A stretch of DNA of 64,000 nt from Lachnospiraceae bacterium UBA3632. GTDB taxonomy: Bacteria; Bacillota; Clostridia; Lachnospirales; Lachnospiraceae. The position numbers were made by a program, and so were the translations under genes. The DNA is taken from assembly GCA_002373975.1 (NCBI GenBank), contig DFKZ01000054.1:29647-93646 (forward strand), given 5' to 3'. Each line of letters begins with the position of its first letter. Within the stretch, counting starts at the first letter, position 1. This document shows, piece after piece, positions 34,734 through 44,132 of the stretch. The notes under the pieces were generated by a model. The model had not been told where the DNA came from, made no database searches, and worked only from the letters and a program-made list of their open reading frames with translations.

Positions 34734-35405
34734 ATGTCTAAAGTCATCATAATCGAGGAAACATCAAAGAATCCCATCACGCTTATGGGACAGCGCGCAG
34801 GAGTGTGCTGGGGCGCAGATATCACGGATAAGGAGAAGAACTACAAAAGAGGTCTTGATTGCATTAATTCAGGTCACGGAAGGGTGATGGAATATGTTAA
34901 TGTCGAGCTTATTCTTGACGGATATTCCGCCCGGGTGATCAGAGAGTGGTACACCCATATCGGCGGGGCACCCACCAGGCTGCAGGCAAGCACCAGGTAC
35001 ATCAAGTACGAGGATTTTGGATATGTTACTCCCCACACCATAGAGAAGAACCCCGAGGCCAAGGCACTTTACGATGAGATGATGGGAAATATCGCATCTT
35101 CCTGTAAAAAGCTTGAGGAAGAAATGGGCATTCCCCGGGAGGATGCAGCGATGCTTCTGCCCCTCGGAATGGAAACCAAGATAGTCGATAAGAGAAACCT
35201 CAGAAATCTTGTTGAGATGTCACATCAGAGAATGTGTACCAGAGCCTTCTGGGAATACAGGGAGCTTATGAGGGATATCTGCGAAGCCCTCAGAGCATAC
35301 TCGCAGGAGTGGGCATATCTTGTAGATAATTACTTCATGCCCAAGTGCGAAGTATCGGGCTTCTGCACCGAAAAGAAAAGCTGCGGTAGAAAGCCGAAGC
35401 GCTAA
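34734..35405 (+). CDS. thyX: FAD-dependent thymidylate synthase with variant signature
   Basis: This 223-residue protein converts dUMP to dTMP using methylene-THF and reduced FAD. Recognisable segments are NSGHGRVMEYVNVELILDGYS, the RLQASTRYIKY segment with S86 and R-Y, MLLPLGMETKIV and LVEMSHQRMC. In place of the usual Arg-His-Arg signature the sequence is WYTHIGGAPTR (T74-H75-I76), and the spacing to S86 is slightly longer. A C-terminal tail CEVSGFCTEKKSCGRKP has three cysteines. The subfamily seems genuine rather than decayed, and the folA gene directly downstream supports the assignment. The variant is discussed in the findings. Confidence 0.85.
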   Translation: MSKVIIIEETSKNPITLMGQRAGVCWGADITDKEKNYKRGLDCINSGHGRVMEYVNVELILDGYSARVIREWYTHIGGAPTRLQASTRYIKYEDFGYVTPHTIEKNPEAKALYDEMMGNIASSCKKLEEEMGIPREDAAMLLPLGMETKIVDKRNLRNLVEMSHQRMCTRAFWEYRELMRDICEALRAYSQEWAYLVDNYFMPKCEVSGFCTEKKSCGRKPKR

Positions 35406-35448
35406 GCCCGGTATGCGAAGCATCGGCGCCGCGCATGGTGTCCTTTGG

Positions 35449-35494
35449 CATGCGCGGATACCTTAAGCGCGGTAAACATGCGCGGATACCTTGA
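35449..35494 (+). repeat. Two 18-bp direct repeats between thyX and folA
   Basis: CATGCGCGGATACCTTAA (35449-35466) and CATGCGCGGATACCTTGA (35477-35494), 17 of 18 identical, period 28. They fill most of the 115-nt gap. Nothing else is visible in the gap. Confidence 0.7.
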
Positions 35495-35520
35495 GTACCG
35501 ACAGCATCGAGGAATATTTA

Positions 35521-36009
35521 ATGACGATCATCACAGCGATAGACAAAAACCGCGGAATAGGAAAAAACGGAGATCTGCTGGTAAGGATCCCCAAGGATCA
35601 TAAAAGATTTCGCGAAATGACAACCGGAAAAGTGGTGGTACTGGGAAGAAAGACTCTTGCCACATTTCCGCAGGGACTGCCTCTTCCAAACCGGACCAAC
35701 ATCGTTTTTTCAAACGATCCCAACCTGAAGATAAAGGGCGCCGAAGTTGTCCATTCCGTGGAGGAATTTCTTGAAAAGACGAAGGAATATGATTCCGATG
35801 ACATATTTATCATAGGCGGTGAAAGTATTTATTCCCAGCTCCTCCCATACTGTGACAGAGCACTTGTCACCGAGATAGATTACGCCTATGATGCGGATTC
35901 ATATTTTCCTGATTTTATCGGGAGCGGAGAGTGGGAGAAGGTGACAGAGAGCGATGAGCAGATATACTTTGATCTCTCGTATTATTTCACGGAATACAGG
36001 CGCAAATAG
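35521..36009 (+). CDS. folA: Dihydrofolate reductase
   Basis: This 162-residue enzyme reduces dihydrofolate with NADPH. Motifs: MTIITAIDKNRGIGKNGDLL (N-terminal strand and Met20-type loop), IPKDHKRFREMT with the substrate-binding acidic residue, VVVLGRKTLATFP, and IIGGESIYSQLLP with the conserved Gly-Gly. The ATG at 35521 (GAGG about 9 nt upstream) is chosen; an in-frame TTG at 35491 would add ten residues and overlap the repeat. The ThyX reaction makes THF rather than DHF, so having both genes together is common but not stoichiometrically required. Confidence 0.95.
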   Translation: MTIITAIDKNRGIGKNGDLLVRIPKDHKRFREMTTGKVVVLGRKTLATFPQGLPLPNRTNIVFSNDPNLKIKGAEVVHSVEEFLEKTKEYDSDDIFIIGGESIYSQLLPYCDRALVTEIDYAYDADSYFPDFIGSGEWEKVTESDEQIYFDLSYYFTEYRRK

Positions 36010-36084
36010 AAGCATCTGCCGACAGGCAAAAAAGAAAAACAGACCTAAATATAAATAATCAAGTACAGAAAGAAGGAACATCTG

Positions 36085-37110
36085 ATGGAAAAGAAAAACA
36101 TTGACTGGAGCAACCTCGGATTTGGTTATGTGCCCACCGATTACCGCTATGTGTCGGTATACAAAAACGGCGCATGGGACGAGGGAAAGATCACCGAGGA
36201 CGCTAACATTGTCCTTAACGAGTGTGCGGGAGTCTTTCAGTATGCACAGACCGTATTTGAAGGCCTTAAGGCATACACCACCGAAGACGGTCATATCGTA
36301 ACATTCCGCCCCGATCTCAACGCAGAGAGAATGAATAATTCCGCAGCGCGTCTCGAGATGCCCACTCTCCCCGAAGGAAGATTTGTCGAAGCGGTCACAA
36401 AGGTCGTGGAAGCAAATGAAAATGTTGTTCCTCCTTACGGAAGCGGAGCAACTCTGTATATCAGACCCTACATGATGGGAACCAATCCCGTTATCGGTGT
36501 TAAGCCCGCTGACGAGTATATGTTCAGAATTTTCACCACACCGGTCGGACCTTATTTCAAGGGCGGAGCAAAGCCTCTCACCATCAAGGTCAGCGACTTC
36601 GACCGTGCGGCACCGCACGGAACCGGCCATATAAAGGCGGGACTTAACTATGCGATGAGCCTTCATGCCATAGTTACGGCACATAAGGAAGGTTATGACG
36701 AAAATATGTACCTCGATCCCGGAACCAGAACAAAGGTCGAGGAAACCGGAGGAGCAAACTTCCTGTTTGTAACGAAGGACGGAAGCGTTGTCACTCCCAA
36801 GTCCGACAGTATTCTCCCTTCCATCACCAGAAGAAGCCTTGTGTATGTTGCAAAGGAGTATCTGGGACTTAATGTTGAAGAGAGAGAAGTATTCTTTGAT
36901 GAGGTTAAGGACTTTGCGGAAGCAGGTCTTTGCGGTACCGCCGCAGTCATCTCTCCCGTCGGAAAGATCGTGGATCACGGAAAAGAGATCTGCCTTCCCA
37001 GCGGCATGACTGAGATGGGACCTGTTACAAAGAAGCTGTATGATACCCTCACCGGAATTCAGATGGGACGCCTTGAAGCTCCCAAGGGATGGATACATAT
37101 AATCAAGTAA
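36085..37110 (+). CDS. ilvE: Branched-chain amino acid aminotransferase
   Basis: This 341-residue fold-type IV PLP enzyme interconverts Leu/Ile/Val and their 2-oxo acids with glutamate. Diagnostic: FQYAQTVFEGLKAY, RPDLNAERMNNSAARL, LYIRPYMMGT, PLP lysine K184 in GHIKAGLNYA, ETGGANFLFV, and CGTAAVISPVG near the C-terminus. It belongs to the longer (about 340-residue) class found in eukaryotes and many Firmicutes. GAAGGAA precedes the ATG. The next gene begins 8 nt after its stop, which ties the following four-gene cassette to this gene's transcript. Confidence 0.96.
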   Translation: MEKKNIDWSNLGFGYVPTDYRYVSVYKNGAWDEGKITEDANIVLNECAGVFQYAQTVFEGLKAYTTEDGHIVTFRPDLNAERMNNSAARLEMPTLPEGRFVEAVTKVVEANENVVPPYGSGATLYIRPYMMGTNPVIGVKPADEYMFRIFTTPVGPYFKGGAKPLTIKVSDFDRAAPHGTGHIKAGLNYAMSLHAIVTAHKEGYDENMYLDPGTRTKVEETGGANFLFVTKDGSVVTPKSDSILPSITRRSLVYVAKEYLGLNVEEREVFFDEVKDFAEAGLCGTAAVISPVGKIVDHGKEICLPSGMTEMGPVTKKLYDTLTGIQMGRLEAPKGWIHIIK

Positions 37111-37118
37111 GGTCCAAA

Positions 37119-40100
37119 ATGCGCGATATTGTCAGCAGAGTATTAAACGGAAACTACATACCGGCGCAGGGTCACCTCGATTTTTCGACCGCAAAGGTCG
37201 AAATCGGGGTTTCTTGTGATTGTGATTATGAGGGATCGTTCAACATCACTTCATCCAACGGAGGAAGAACGGAAGGAATTGTTTTTTCCTCCGACACAAG
37301 GATGGAATGTCTTAATACCGAGCTTACAGGAAGTGATACGGAGATTGTTTATCATTTCCACGGAGATCTTTCCAATCCGGGAGATATCATAGAGGGCTTT
37401 TTCGGGATCGTGAGCAGCTACGGAGAATACACGATCCCGTTTGTCGTAAAAGTGGAACCAGGGGAGCTTTCCTCAAGCAGAGGCCCCATCAAAAACCTCT
37501 TTTCCTTCACCAATCTGGCAAAGACAGACTGGAAAGAGGCGGTGGGCCTTTTCTATGATCCCGGTTTTCCCAAGATCCTTCTGGGAAGCGATGAGCAGTT
37601 TATAAGTATTTACGAAGCTCTTTCGACCAGGACCGGAAATGAGCAGAATCTTGAGGAGTTTTTGATCTCAACCGGAAGGAAGAATGCGATCACCTTTTCG
37701 AGGAACCGAAAAATATTCGACACCGCTATAACCGCAAGTGAGCTTTCGGAAAAAGTGATCGAGCGTGAGGTCGAGATAGTAAGAAACGGCTGGGGATATA
37801 CGGATATTTCGGTCGAGACCGATTCGGATTTCATGTTCACCGAGATAGACCATCTGACGGATGATAATTTTATCGGGAATATCTGCAATATCAAGTTGTT
37901 CTTCGATCTTTCAAAATGCGGAAAGGGCCGGCACGAGGGAAAACTCATATTCAGGACCAACTTTACCGTGCTCGAGATCCCGGTGGTGATAAGGGGAAGA
38001 ACAGAGATCATTTCCGCTAAGGTTAACCGCTCAAAGATGCGTCTTACCGCCAAGCTTACCGACGATTACATCAAGCACGGACTTGGGCTCATAAGCGATG
38101 AGGAGTGGTTCAGGGAATCTGCTTCGAATGTGGAGCAGCTGGCAGAGATCAAAGGCAATGCGGTATTTGTAAAGCTTTTTAAGGCAAGGCTCCTGTGCCT
38201 TGAAAACCGCAATAACGAGGCAAGCTGGCTTGTGGACCAGGCTGCCGAGATGATCGAGCATGAGCAGAAAGAGGGTAAGCTTTCCCAGCTTGAGACATAC
38301 GAAGCTTATGCATATCACTGGCTTGTTGCCGCCAACGTAAAGCCCGAGAGGGAATTTGTCAAAATGGCTGCGGGAAAAGTGGAAACACTTTATCGCAAAT
38401 ATCCCGACAGCTGGCAGATGGGTATAATAGCCATAAGCCTGCCCACAAGTTACGCGGCAAATTCATACACAAAGTGGGCACTTCTTGAAAATCTGTACGA
38501 CAGAGGATGCAGAAGCGCAGCTCTATATTTCGAGGGCGTTAAGATTATCAACGAAAATCCCGCGATCCTTAAAAAGCTGACATCGCATGCCGTACAGACC
38601 ATTTTCTTCGGAGTTAAAAACAATGCATTTAATCCGAGAAGCATAGAGTACATCATCGACCTTTATGCGGGCGAATCGGATTTCAAATATGTACATCTGC
38701 GCACTCTTGAATATCTCTATGAGATCAAGGCCGACAACAGGGTTCTCGGCACTCTCTGCAGCTTCCTTATAAGGCATAATATCAGAGCCCCGAGAGCCGC
38801 AAAGTGGTACCGGCTGGCGATAGAAAAGGAACTCAAGATCACCAATCTCTACGAGATGTACATACAGTCGATAGATACCGAATCGGATGAGGAGATACCG
38901 CTTGTGGTGCTGATGTATTTCGGTTACAGAAACAATCTCAGCGACGAGCGGCTTGCATATTATTATTACTATCTCATAAAGCATAAGGATGAATACAGAG
39001 AGCTTTATGAAAGCAGTCTGCAGAACATGGACTTTTTTGCCGTGGGGCAGATCGCAAAGAGCAAAATAAGCAAACATCTTGCGGTTGTCTATGAGGAGGT
39101 GCTCAGACCGGAACTCCTTAGCAGGCAGCAGGCCATCGGTTTTGCAAAGATCGTCTTTTCGAAGCATCTGAGCTGTGAAAACAAAAAGAACGGAAAGGTA
39201 TTTGTATACCAGAAGGGGTGCACGGAGCCACTTGAATATGAGCTCGAAGAAGGAGAAGCATACATTACTTCTTTCGGAGCATCGCTTATCGTGCTGGAAG
39301 ATAAAGCAGGAAACAGATACATAGATTCCGTTAAATACAGCATCGAGGATATGCTCCCGGTAGCCAGATATCTCAATTCGATCACAGAGCTTGTGTGGGA
39401 CAATGAGAGGCTGAACCTCTATCTGCTCGGAAGCGGCAAGAATTCCGTGACCGTAACAAGGGATAATGTTGACAGATTCATGCAGCTGGCAACATCCAAG
39501 ATCATACGTCCCGAGGCAAAGCAGAAGATGCTCGTGGAATGCTTTGAGTACTACATGATCCGCGAGAACAACGAAATGGCGGAGAAGATATACCGCATGC
39601 TCGACAAGGATAAGCTGACTGCGCGGCAAAGATGCACGATGCTGCCTTTCCTTTCGAGGATAGGCCAGGCTGAAACGGCAACCGGTTGGATAGAAAGTTA
39701 CGGCCCCTATTTTGCAGGAGAGGATAATATTAAAAAGTTTCTTGAAAGAGAGCTTCTTCCGAAAGAGACTTCTGCTCCCGTAAAGAGGGATCCCGTCACC
39801 ACTCAGTGCGCCATGTATGTGTTCAGAAAGGGCAACCCCGGAACTCTGATCACGGCTTACCTTGCACAGAATTACAGAGGCCTTATCAGAGAGATGTGCG
39901 AGATCAGAAGGGCACTCAAGAATTACGAGATGCCCACGGGTGCCATAGATAAGCATATCCTGATACAGCATATGTACACGCTCACCTATGTCCCGGAGAT
40001 AAGCGATATCTCGAGGGAATATGTGGCTGCAAATCCCGACACCGATACGTCGCTGGCAGTGGTATATGTGGCTTCTTACAATTATCTTACCGGAAACAAT

Positions 40101-40757
40101 CAGATCAGTAACTCTCTTATGAGGGATATCGCTGATTTCTATATGCATGGGAAACAGATATCCCAGCCCGTAAAACTCGCCTTTTTGAAGTATTATGCGG
40201 AGAATCCGTCGGAGCTTAACGAGACTCTTACCGGAATAGTCGTGGAGTTCTTGCGCGACGAGATCGACGAGCGGATATATCTGGGATTCTACAGAAAGTT
40301 TTTAAAGACGGAAGCTTTTGACGACCCGATCCTTAAAAAGAAGCTGGAGCGGGTGACGGGAGAGCTTAAGGACCGCACAATAGTGGACTGCGCAAGCGAG
40401 CCGGGAAATCCTCCCAGAATACATTACATGATCAGTGAGGACGGAAAAGAGGGTCACTACGCCGAAGGCCCTATGCGTGAAGCATGCGCGGGAATGTGCT
40501 TTAAGGATTTCATACTCTTTTCGGGTGAGACTCTGAAATATTACATCACCGAAAGCGATGATGAAGATTCTCCTCTTATAGACAGCGGAGACATCCGTAT
40601 CGCCGGAAGGGCACCCGGAAGGAATGACAGTAAATATGATATGATCAACGATCTTATCATGAGCAATGAATCGGGAGATTATGAGAATTTTGATCGTCTC
40701 CTGAAAGAGTATTACAAGAAAGAATTTATCAGCGGAGAGCTTTTCAGGCTCATCTGA
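37119..40757 (+). CDS. Giant alpha-rich protein of unknown function (DUF5717-like)
   Basis: This 1212-residue protein has no signal peptide or membrane segment. From memory it resembles the clostridial family DUF5717. The N-terminal about 300 residues look beta-rich (paired VEIGVSCDCDYEGSF and VEIVRNGWGYTDISVETD blocks resembling Ig-like or DUF repeats), and the rest is alpha-rich with many Tyr/Leu helices that recall irregular TPR or solenoid repeats (YLYEIKADNRVLGTL). I place the start at the ATG at 37119, with TAAGG upstream; an ATG at 37089 would overlap ilvE by 22 nt and lacks a ribosome site. It starts a four-gene cassette with an Hsp70-like gene next, so a scaffold or co-chaperone role is conceivable. 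Function unknown. Confidence 0.85.
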   Translation: MRDIVSRVLNGNYIPAQGHLDFSTAKVEIGVSCDCDYEGSFNITSSNGGRTEGIVFSSDTRMECLNTELTGSDTEIVYHFHGDLSNPGDIIEGFFGIVSSYGEYTIPFVVKVEPGELSSSRGPIKNLFSFTNLAKTDWKEAVGLFYDPGFPKILLGSDEQFISIYEALSTRTGNEQNLEEFLISTGRKNAITFSRNRKIFDTAITASELSEKVIEREVEIVRNGWGYTDISVETDSDFMFTEIDHLTDDNFIGNICNIKLFFDLSKCGKGRHEGKLIFRTNFTVLEIPVVIRGRTEIISAKVNRSKMRLTAKLTDDYIKHGLGLISDEEWFRESASNVEQLAEIKGNAVFVKLFKARLLCLENRNNEASWLVDQAAEMIEHEQKEGKLSQLETYEAYAYHWLVAANVKPEREFVKMAAGKVETLYRKYPDSWQMGIIAISLPTSYAANSYTKWALLENLYDRGCRSAALYFEGVKIINENPAILKKLTSHAVQTIFFGVKNNAFNPRSIEYIIDLYAGESDFKYVHLRTLEYLYEIKADNRVLGTLCSFLIRHNIRAPRAAKWYRLAIEKELKITNLYEMYIQSIDTESDEEIPLVVLMYFGYRNNLSDERLAYYYYYLIKHKDEYRELYESSLQNMDFFAVGQIAKSKISKHLAVVYEEVLRPELLSRQQAIGFAKIVFSKHLSCENKKNGKVFVYQKGCTEPLEYELEEGEAYITSFGASLIVLEDKAGNRYIDSVKYSIEDMLPVARYLNSITELVWDNERLNLYLLGSGKNSVTVTRDNVDRFMQLATSKIIRPEAKQKMLVECFEYYMIRENNEMAEKIYRMLDKDKLTARQRCTMLPFLSRIGQAETATGWIESYGPYFAGEDNIKKFLERELLPKETSAPVKRDPVTTQCAMYVFRKGNPGTLITAYLAQNYRGLIREMCEIRRALKNYEMPTGAIDKHILIQHMYTLTYVPEISDISREYVAANPDTDTSLAVVYVASYNYLTGNNQISNSLMRDIADFYMHGKQISQPVKLAFLKYYAENPSELNETLTGIVVEFLRDEIDERIYLGFYRKFLKTEAFDDPILKKKLERVTGELKDRTIVDCASEPGNPPRIHYMISEDGKEGHYAEGPMREACAGMCFKDFILFSGETLKYYITESDDEDSPLIDSGDIRIAGRAPGRNDSKYDMINDLIMSNESGDYENFDRLLKEYYKKEFISGELFRLI

Positions 40758-40770
40758 CCAAGGTTTTACA

Positions 40771-42057
40771 ATGATACGACTACCCGGATTATCAGGCGCA
40801 AGCTCAAAAAAAACATATGTGGGATTCAATGTCGGGGATTCGTGCTGCCAGATCAGTTATCGCAGCGGGAATGACGAGATAGAGACAGTTTCTCTGATCA
40901 CCGGAGCCGAGGAATACAATATTCCTACGGTCCTTTGCAAGAGAGAGGGAGTAAACCAGTGGTTTTACGGCAAAGAGGCAGTAAGATACGCCTCAGAGGA
41001 AAGCGACGGCATTCTTATCGACAATCTTTTAAGCCTTGCAAGGAAGGGTGAAGCCGTTATCGTGGATAAGGTCCCTTATCAGCCCGAATCGCTGCTGGCG
41101 CTGTTTCTCAAGAGATGTATGTCTCTGGTGACCACCGTTTTTTCCGAGAAGATCGCAGGTGTGCTTTTTACTGCCGACAATATGTCCTATGACAGCATTG
41201 AAGTGTGCAGGCAGGCTGTTAAGTCCATAGGCCTCAAGGCCGAAAAGATTTTTTTCCAGAGCCATTCAGAGAGCTTCTACCACTTCCTGATCCGTCAGAG
41301 TGAAGACATCTGGAGAAACGGAAGCGTACTCTTTGAGTGTACTGCGGGAAAGATAAATGCATACAGGATGGAGTCCAATTTCCGCACCGATCCGGTAGTG
41401 GTTTATATCTCGGAGAGCAGATACGAAACTTCCGAGTATTCCGGCTTCCCCGAAAGCGAGGAGGAGCTTGCAAGAAGAGACAGAGAGTTTCTTGATTTTG
41501 CCAGAAGCTTTTGCGATTCCGGCAACACCGTGAGCGTATATCTGGTGGGGGACGGATTTGACGAGTCCTGGATGCGGATGTCGAGGAAATATCTGACCGA
41601 TAATTTCAGGGTGTTTCAGGGCAGCAATCTGTTCAGCAAGGGAGCCTGCTACGGTATCCTTGACAGAATGGCGGGGGACGATCTGACAAAGAAATACCTG
41701 TTCCTGGGAAATGATAAATTAAGCTGCAATGTAGGTATGAAGGTATTCAGTCAGGGAGATGAAAAGTATTACGCAATTCTGGATGCCGGTACCAGCTGGT
41801 ATGATGCCAAAAGGAGCTTTGAGTATTATATACAGGATGGCGATCATATAGAACTGATCCTTACATCCCTCACCGGTGGGGGAGAAAGGGTGGCAAGGAT
41901 CACATTTGATGATTTTTCGGGAAAGATAACAAGGTTCAGGACCACACTTTACATGGAAAACGAGAATACTCTTATAACCGAGACTGAAGATCTGGGATTC
42001 GGTGAATTCAGGCCGTCTTCAGGCAGAGTATGGAGAGAGGAGATACCGGCCGATTAG
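40771..42057 (+). CDS. Divergent Hsp70/actin-fold protein (DUF5716-like)
   Basis: This 428-residue protein follows the Hsp70 layout from end to end: YVGFNVGDSCCQISY takes the place of the phosphate-1 motif (IDLGTT in DnaK), YNIPTVL matches TTPSIV, WFYGKEAVRYA matches VGQAAKRQA, VCRQAVKSIGLKAEKIFF matches the ATKDAGxIAGLxVxRI helix, VLFECTAGK replaces the phosphate-2 DLGGGT, VYLVGDGFDESWM matches the adenosine motif, and FSKGACYGIL matches the GAAIQ end. Residues about 310-428 look like a beta-sandwich substrate domain. Phosphate-binding residues are changed, so ATP hydrolysis is doubtful. It lies 13 nt after the giant protein gene. Function unknown. Confidence 0.8.
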   Translation: MIRLPGLSGASSKKTYVGFNVGDSCCQISYRSGNDEIETVSLITGAEEYNIPTVLCKREGVNQWFYGKEAVRYASEESDGILIDNLLSLARKGEAVIVDKVPYQPESLLALFLKRCMSLVTTVFSEKIAGVLFTADNMSYDSIEVCRQAVKSIGLKAEKIFFQSHSESFYHFLIRQSEDIWRNGSVLFECTAGKINAYRMESNFRTDPVVVYISESRYETSEYSGFPESEEELARRDREFLDFARSFCDSGNTVSVYLVGDGFDESWMRMSRKYLTDNFRVFQGSNLFSKGACYGILDRMAGDDLTKKYLFLGNDKLSCNVGMKVFSQGDEKYYAILDAGTSWYDAKRSFEYYIQDGDHIELILTSLTGGGERVARITFDDFSGKITRFRTTLYMENENTLITETEDLGFGEFRPSSGRVWREEIPAD

Positions 42058-42074
42058 AGCGGGCAAGTACTAAA

Positions 42075-42932
42075 ATGCGTATAAGCTTAGCCTTAGGAAA
42101 ATATGCGAAAAGTCCATATACCATACCGGGGCTCGATGCAAGAGTATATTGTATCGAGGAGCTTTGCTACCTGCTTGGCGAGAACGCACTTCTGCTTGAT
42201 CGCACTCTGATGACCGGAAAAATTGTTGACTGGGTGGATAAAGAGCTCGGCCTGGAGGATCTGGCTCAGGAGATGAATTCCATCATAGCGAGACAGGGAT
42301 CCCTTTCCACCTTTGTGTGCCTGATCATGGAATACACAGGCTTGCAGGATACCGTTTACATAGACTCCGTGAGAAAGACCCTAAAACGCGGCGCGGGACT
42401 TTCCTCCATCGAAAGGCACAAGAGCCAGGTGGATTACCTTGTCAGAAAGAAGAAGTATTCATCAGCCGTCAGAGGTTACAGGGCACTTCTTGAAAAGTGG
42501 GATCTGATGAGCAGAGATGATTCCGAGAAGCTTCCTGCAAGCAGTGTACTTGCCGCAATATATCACAATCTTGGCGTGGCTTATGCAGGGCTGATGCTCT
42601 ATGAGAGAGCGGCGGATTCATTCAACGACGCCTTCAGGGTGAGCGGGGAAAAGCAGCATTATTCGGCATATCTCGCAGCCAAAAGGCTTGGGATGAACGA
42701 CAAGGATTATGTATCGTTTGCTTCGGGTATACCGGATGCTTACGACGAGACGCTGCTTCTTGAAAAGACCATCGAGAGCCTTACAAGGGAGTGGAATCAG
42801 AGTGCGGAGGCAAACAGGCTTGATCTAAGGAGCACTGCCATAGGAACTCAGGATGAATATAAATACACTGCCGAGAATGCTGCGATACTTGAAGGACTCA
42901 AAAACGGATATCGCGAGAATGTAGGCAGCTAA
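42075..42932 (+). CDS. Helical TPR-like protein, third gene of the cassette
   Basis: I do not recognise a named family. This 285-residue soluble protein starts MRISLALGKYAKSPYTIPGL and is alpha-helical throughout. Residues about 115-225 contain TPR-like pairs (YLVRKKKYSSAVRGYRALL and IYHNLGVAYAGLMLYERAADSFNDAFR). The frame is open upstream to 42030, overlapping the Hsp70-like gene by 28 nt, but the ATG at 42075 gives the more natural N-terminus; neither has a strong ribosome site, which suggests coupling. TPR proteins often bind chaperone tails, consistent with its place directly after an Hsp70-like gene. Confidence 0.75.
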   Translation: MRISLALGKYAKSPYTIPGLDARVYCIEELCYLLGENALLLDRTLMTGKIVDWVDKELGLEDLAQEMNSIIARQGSLSTFVCLIMEYTGLQDTVYIDSVRKTLKRGAGLSSIERHKSQVDYLVRKKKYSSAVRGYRALLEKWDLMSRDDSEKLPASSVLAAIYHNLGVAYAGLMLYERAADSFNDAFRVSGEKQHYSAYLAAKRLGMNDKDYVSFASGIPDAYDETLLLEKTIESLTREWNQSAEANRLDLRSTAIGTQDEYKYTAENAAILEGLKNGYRENVGS

Positions 42933-42957
42933 GATCACCGGATAAGACAGAGCAGGC

Positions 42958-44118
42958 ATGAATATTTTTAAAAAATTATTTTCATTTTTTAAAAAAGATA
43001 ATACGGATGACAGAAGGAAAGAGCTTAATCACTCCGACCGGATACTTGTAAACTTTGCCGATCCGCAGGAGCGAAGCAGATATTTTATGGACTGCCTCGA
43101 TCAGATGGAAGAGTGCTCGAGAGAGGTTGAACTTCTTGCCGACGAATACAGTCTCGTGACTGATTATCTGACGGATATGGAGGAGATCGACGCGCTTCCG
43201 GAGCTCAGGAAAAATGAGATAATCGGGTATGCACAGGCTCTTTCCGGTTATGACAGCGAGATCAGGAAGTTCAGCGAGCGAAAGTCCAAAATGAGCGATA
43301 TCGATTACTACACGCTCAAGGATCGTGAACATGAGGTGGAGGAAGGAATAAAGAAGATCCGCGAAAGTGAGAAGTATGCGGCAGCGGTAAAGCGAGATCT
43401 GCGCAGGCTGGACGGAGAGCGTCAGGCCAGAATATTCCGCAAGAATGAGGGAGAGACATCACTAAACAATTACAAGGGTATGGTGGTGATCTTTATCGCC
43501 GCATACATCTTCTGCATGCTTCTGCTGGTCTTTTTCCAGTTTGTGGTGGGACTGGACGTGTTTATCGGATATATACTGGCCACTGCGGGAGCTGCCATTG
43601 CCTGCACCGTAGCGGCGGTCAGGTACATGGATACAAACAAGGAGCTTTCACGGATAGATTCCGAGATAAACAAGCTGATTCAGCTCCAGAATACAGTAAA
43701 GATAAGATATGTCAACAATCGAAAGCTTCTGGAGTTTCTGTATCTCAAGTATCATGTTGAGAGCGGAGAGAAGCTTGATAAGCTCTGGAAAGCATACCAG
43801 CACGAAAAGGAAGAAAGAAGAAGATTCACGGAGGCACAGGCCCAGACGGAGCAATGCGGCAGACAACTGATAGCCGCTCTTTCATCCCTCAGGATCAAAT
43901 ATCCCGACAGATGGCTGATGCAGATCCCTGCGCTGCTGGATAACAAGGAAATGGTGGAGCTTCGTCACGAGCTGATAATCAGACGCCAGCGTGTGAGAGA
44001 GCAGATGGATTACAACAAGAAGCTGGCGGAGGAAGCCAAAGCCGAGATACAGGATATCGCAAAGATATATCCCGAATACGCAAAAGAAATAATAGAACTG
44101 CTTGACAATAAAGAATAA
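42958..44118 (+). CDS. Coiled-coil protein with two membrane helices, fourth gene of the cassette
   Basis: I recognise no family. This 386-residue protein has a basic N-terminus (MNIFKKLFSFFKK), a long charged coiled-coil region (about 40-165), two adjoining membrane helices (about 172-196 and 200-222), and a second charged coiled coil (about 225-380). Both coiled coils should be cytoplasmic, with the pair of helices as an inner-membrane hairpin. It begins 25 nt after the TPR-like gene and ends 14 nt before purC. It could anchor the cassette's other, soluble proteins at the membrane; this is inference. Confidence 0.78.
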   Translation: MNIFKKLFSFFKKDNTDDRRKELNHSDRILVNFADPQERSRYFMDCLDQMEECSREVELLADEYSLVTDYLTDMEEIDALPELRKNEIIGYAQALSGYDSEIRKFSERKSKMSDIDYYTLKDREHEVEEGIKKIRESEKYAAAVKRDLRRLDGERQARIFRKNEGETSLNNYKGMVVIFIAAYIFCMLLLVFFQFVVGLDVFIGYILATAGAAIACTVAAVRYMDTNKELSRIDSEINKLIQLQNTVKIRYVNNRKLLEFLYLKYHVESGEKLDKLWKAYQHEKEERRRFTEAQAQTEQCGRQLIAALSSLRIKYPDRWLMQIPALLDNKEMVELRHELIIRRQRVREQMDYNKKLAEEAKAEIQDIAKIYPEYAKEIIELLDNKE

Positions 44119-44132
44119 ACGGAGGAAATCCA

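Noticed and set aside
35899..37098. A 399-codon minus-strand open frame across ilvE and the folA end
   Set aside because: It is antisense to ilvE and folA, both certain genes; no coding motif is visible in it.
38523..40148. A 541-codon minus-strand open frame inside the giant alpha-rich protein gene
   Set aside because: Entirely antisense to a well-supported gene, with no ribosome site; codon use in that gene leaves this frame open by chance.
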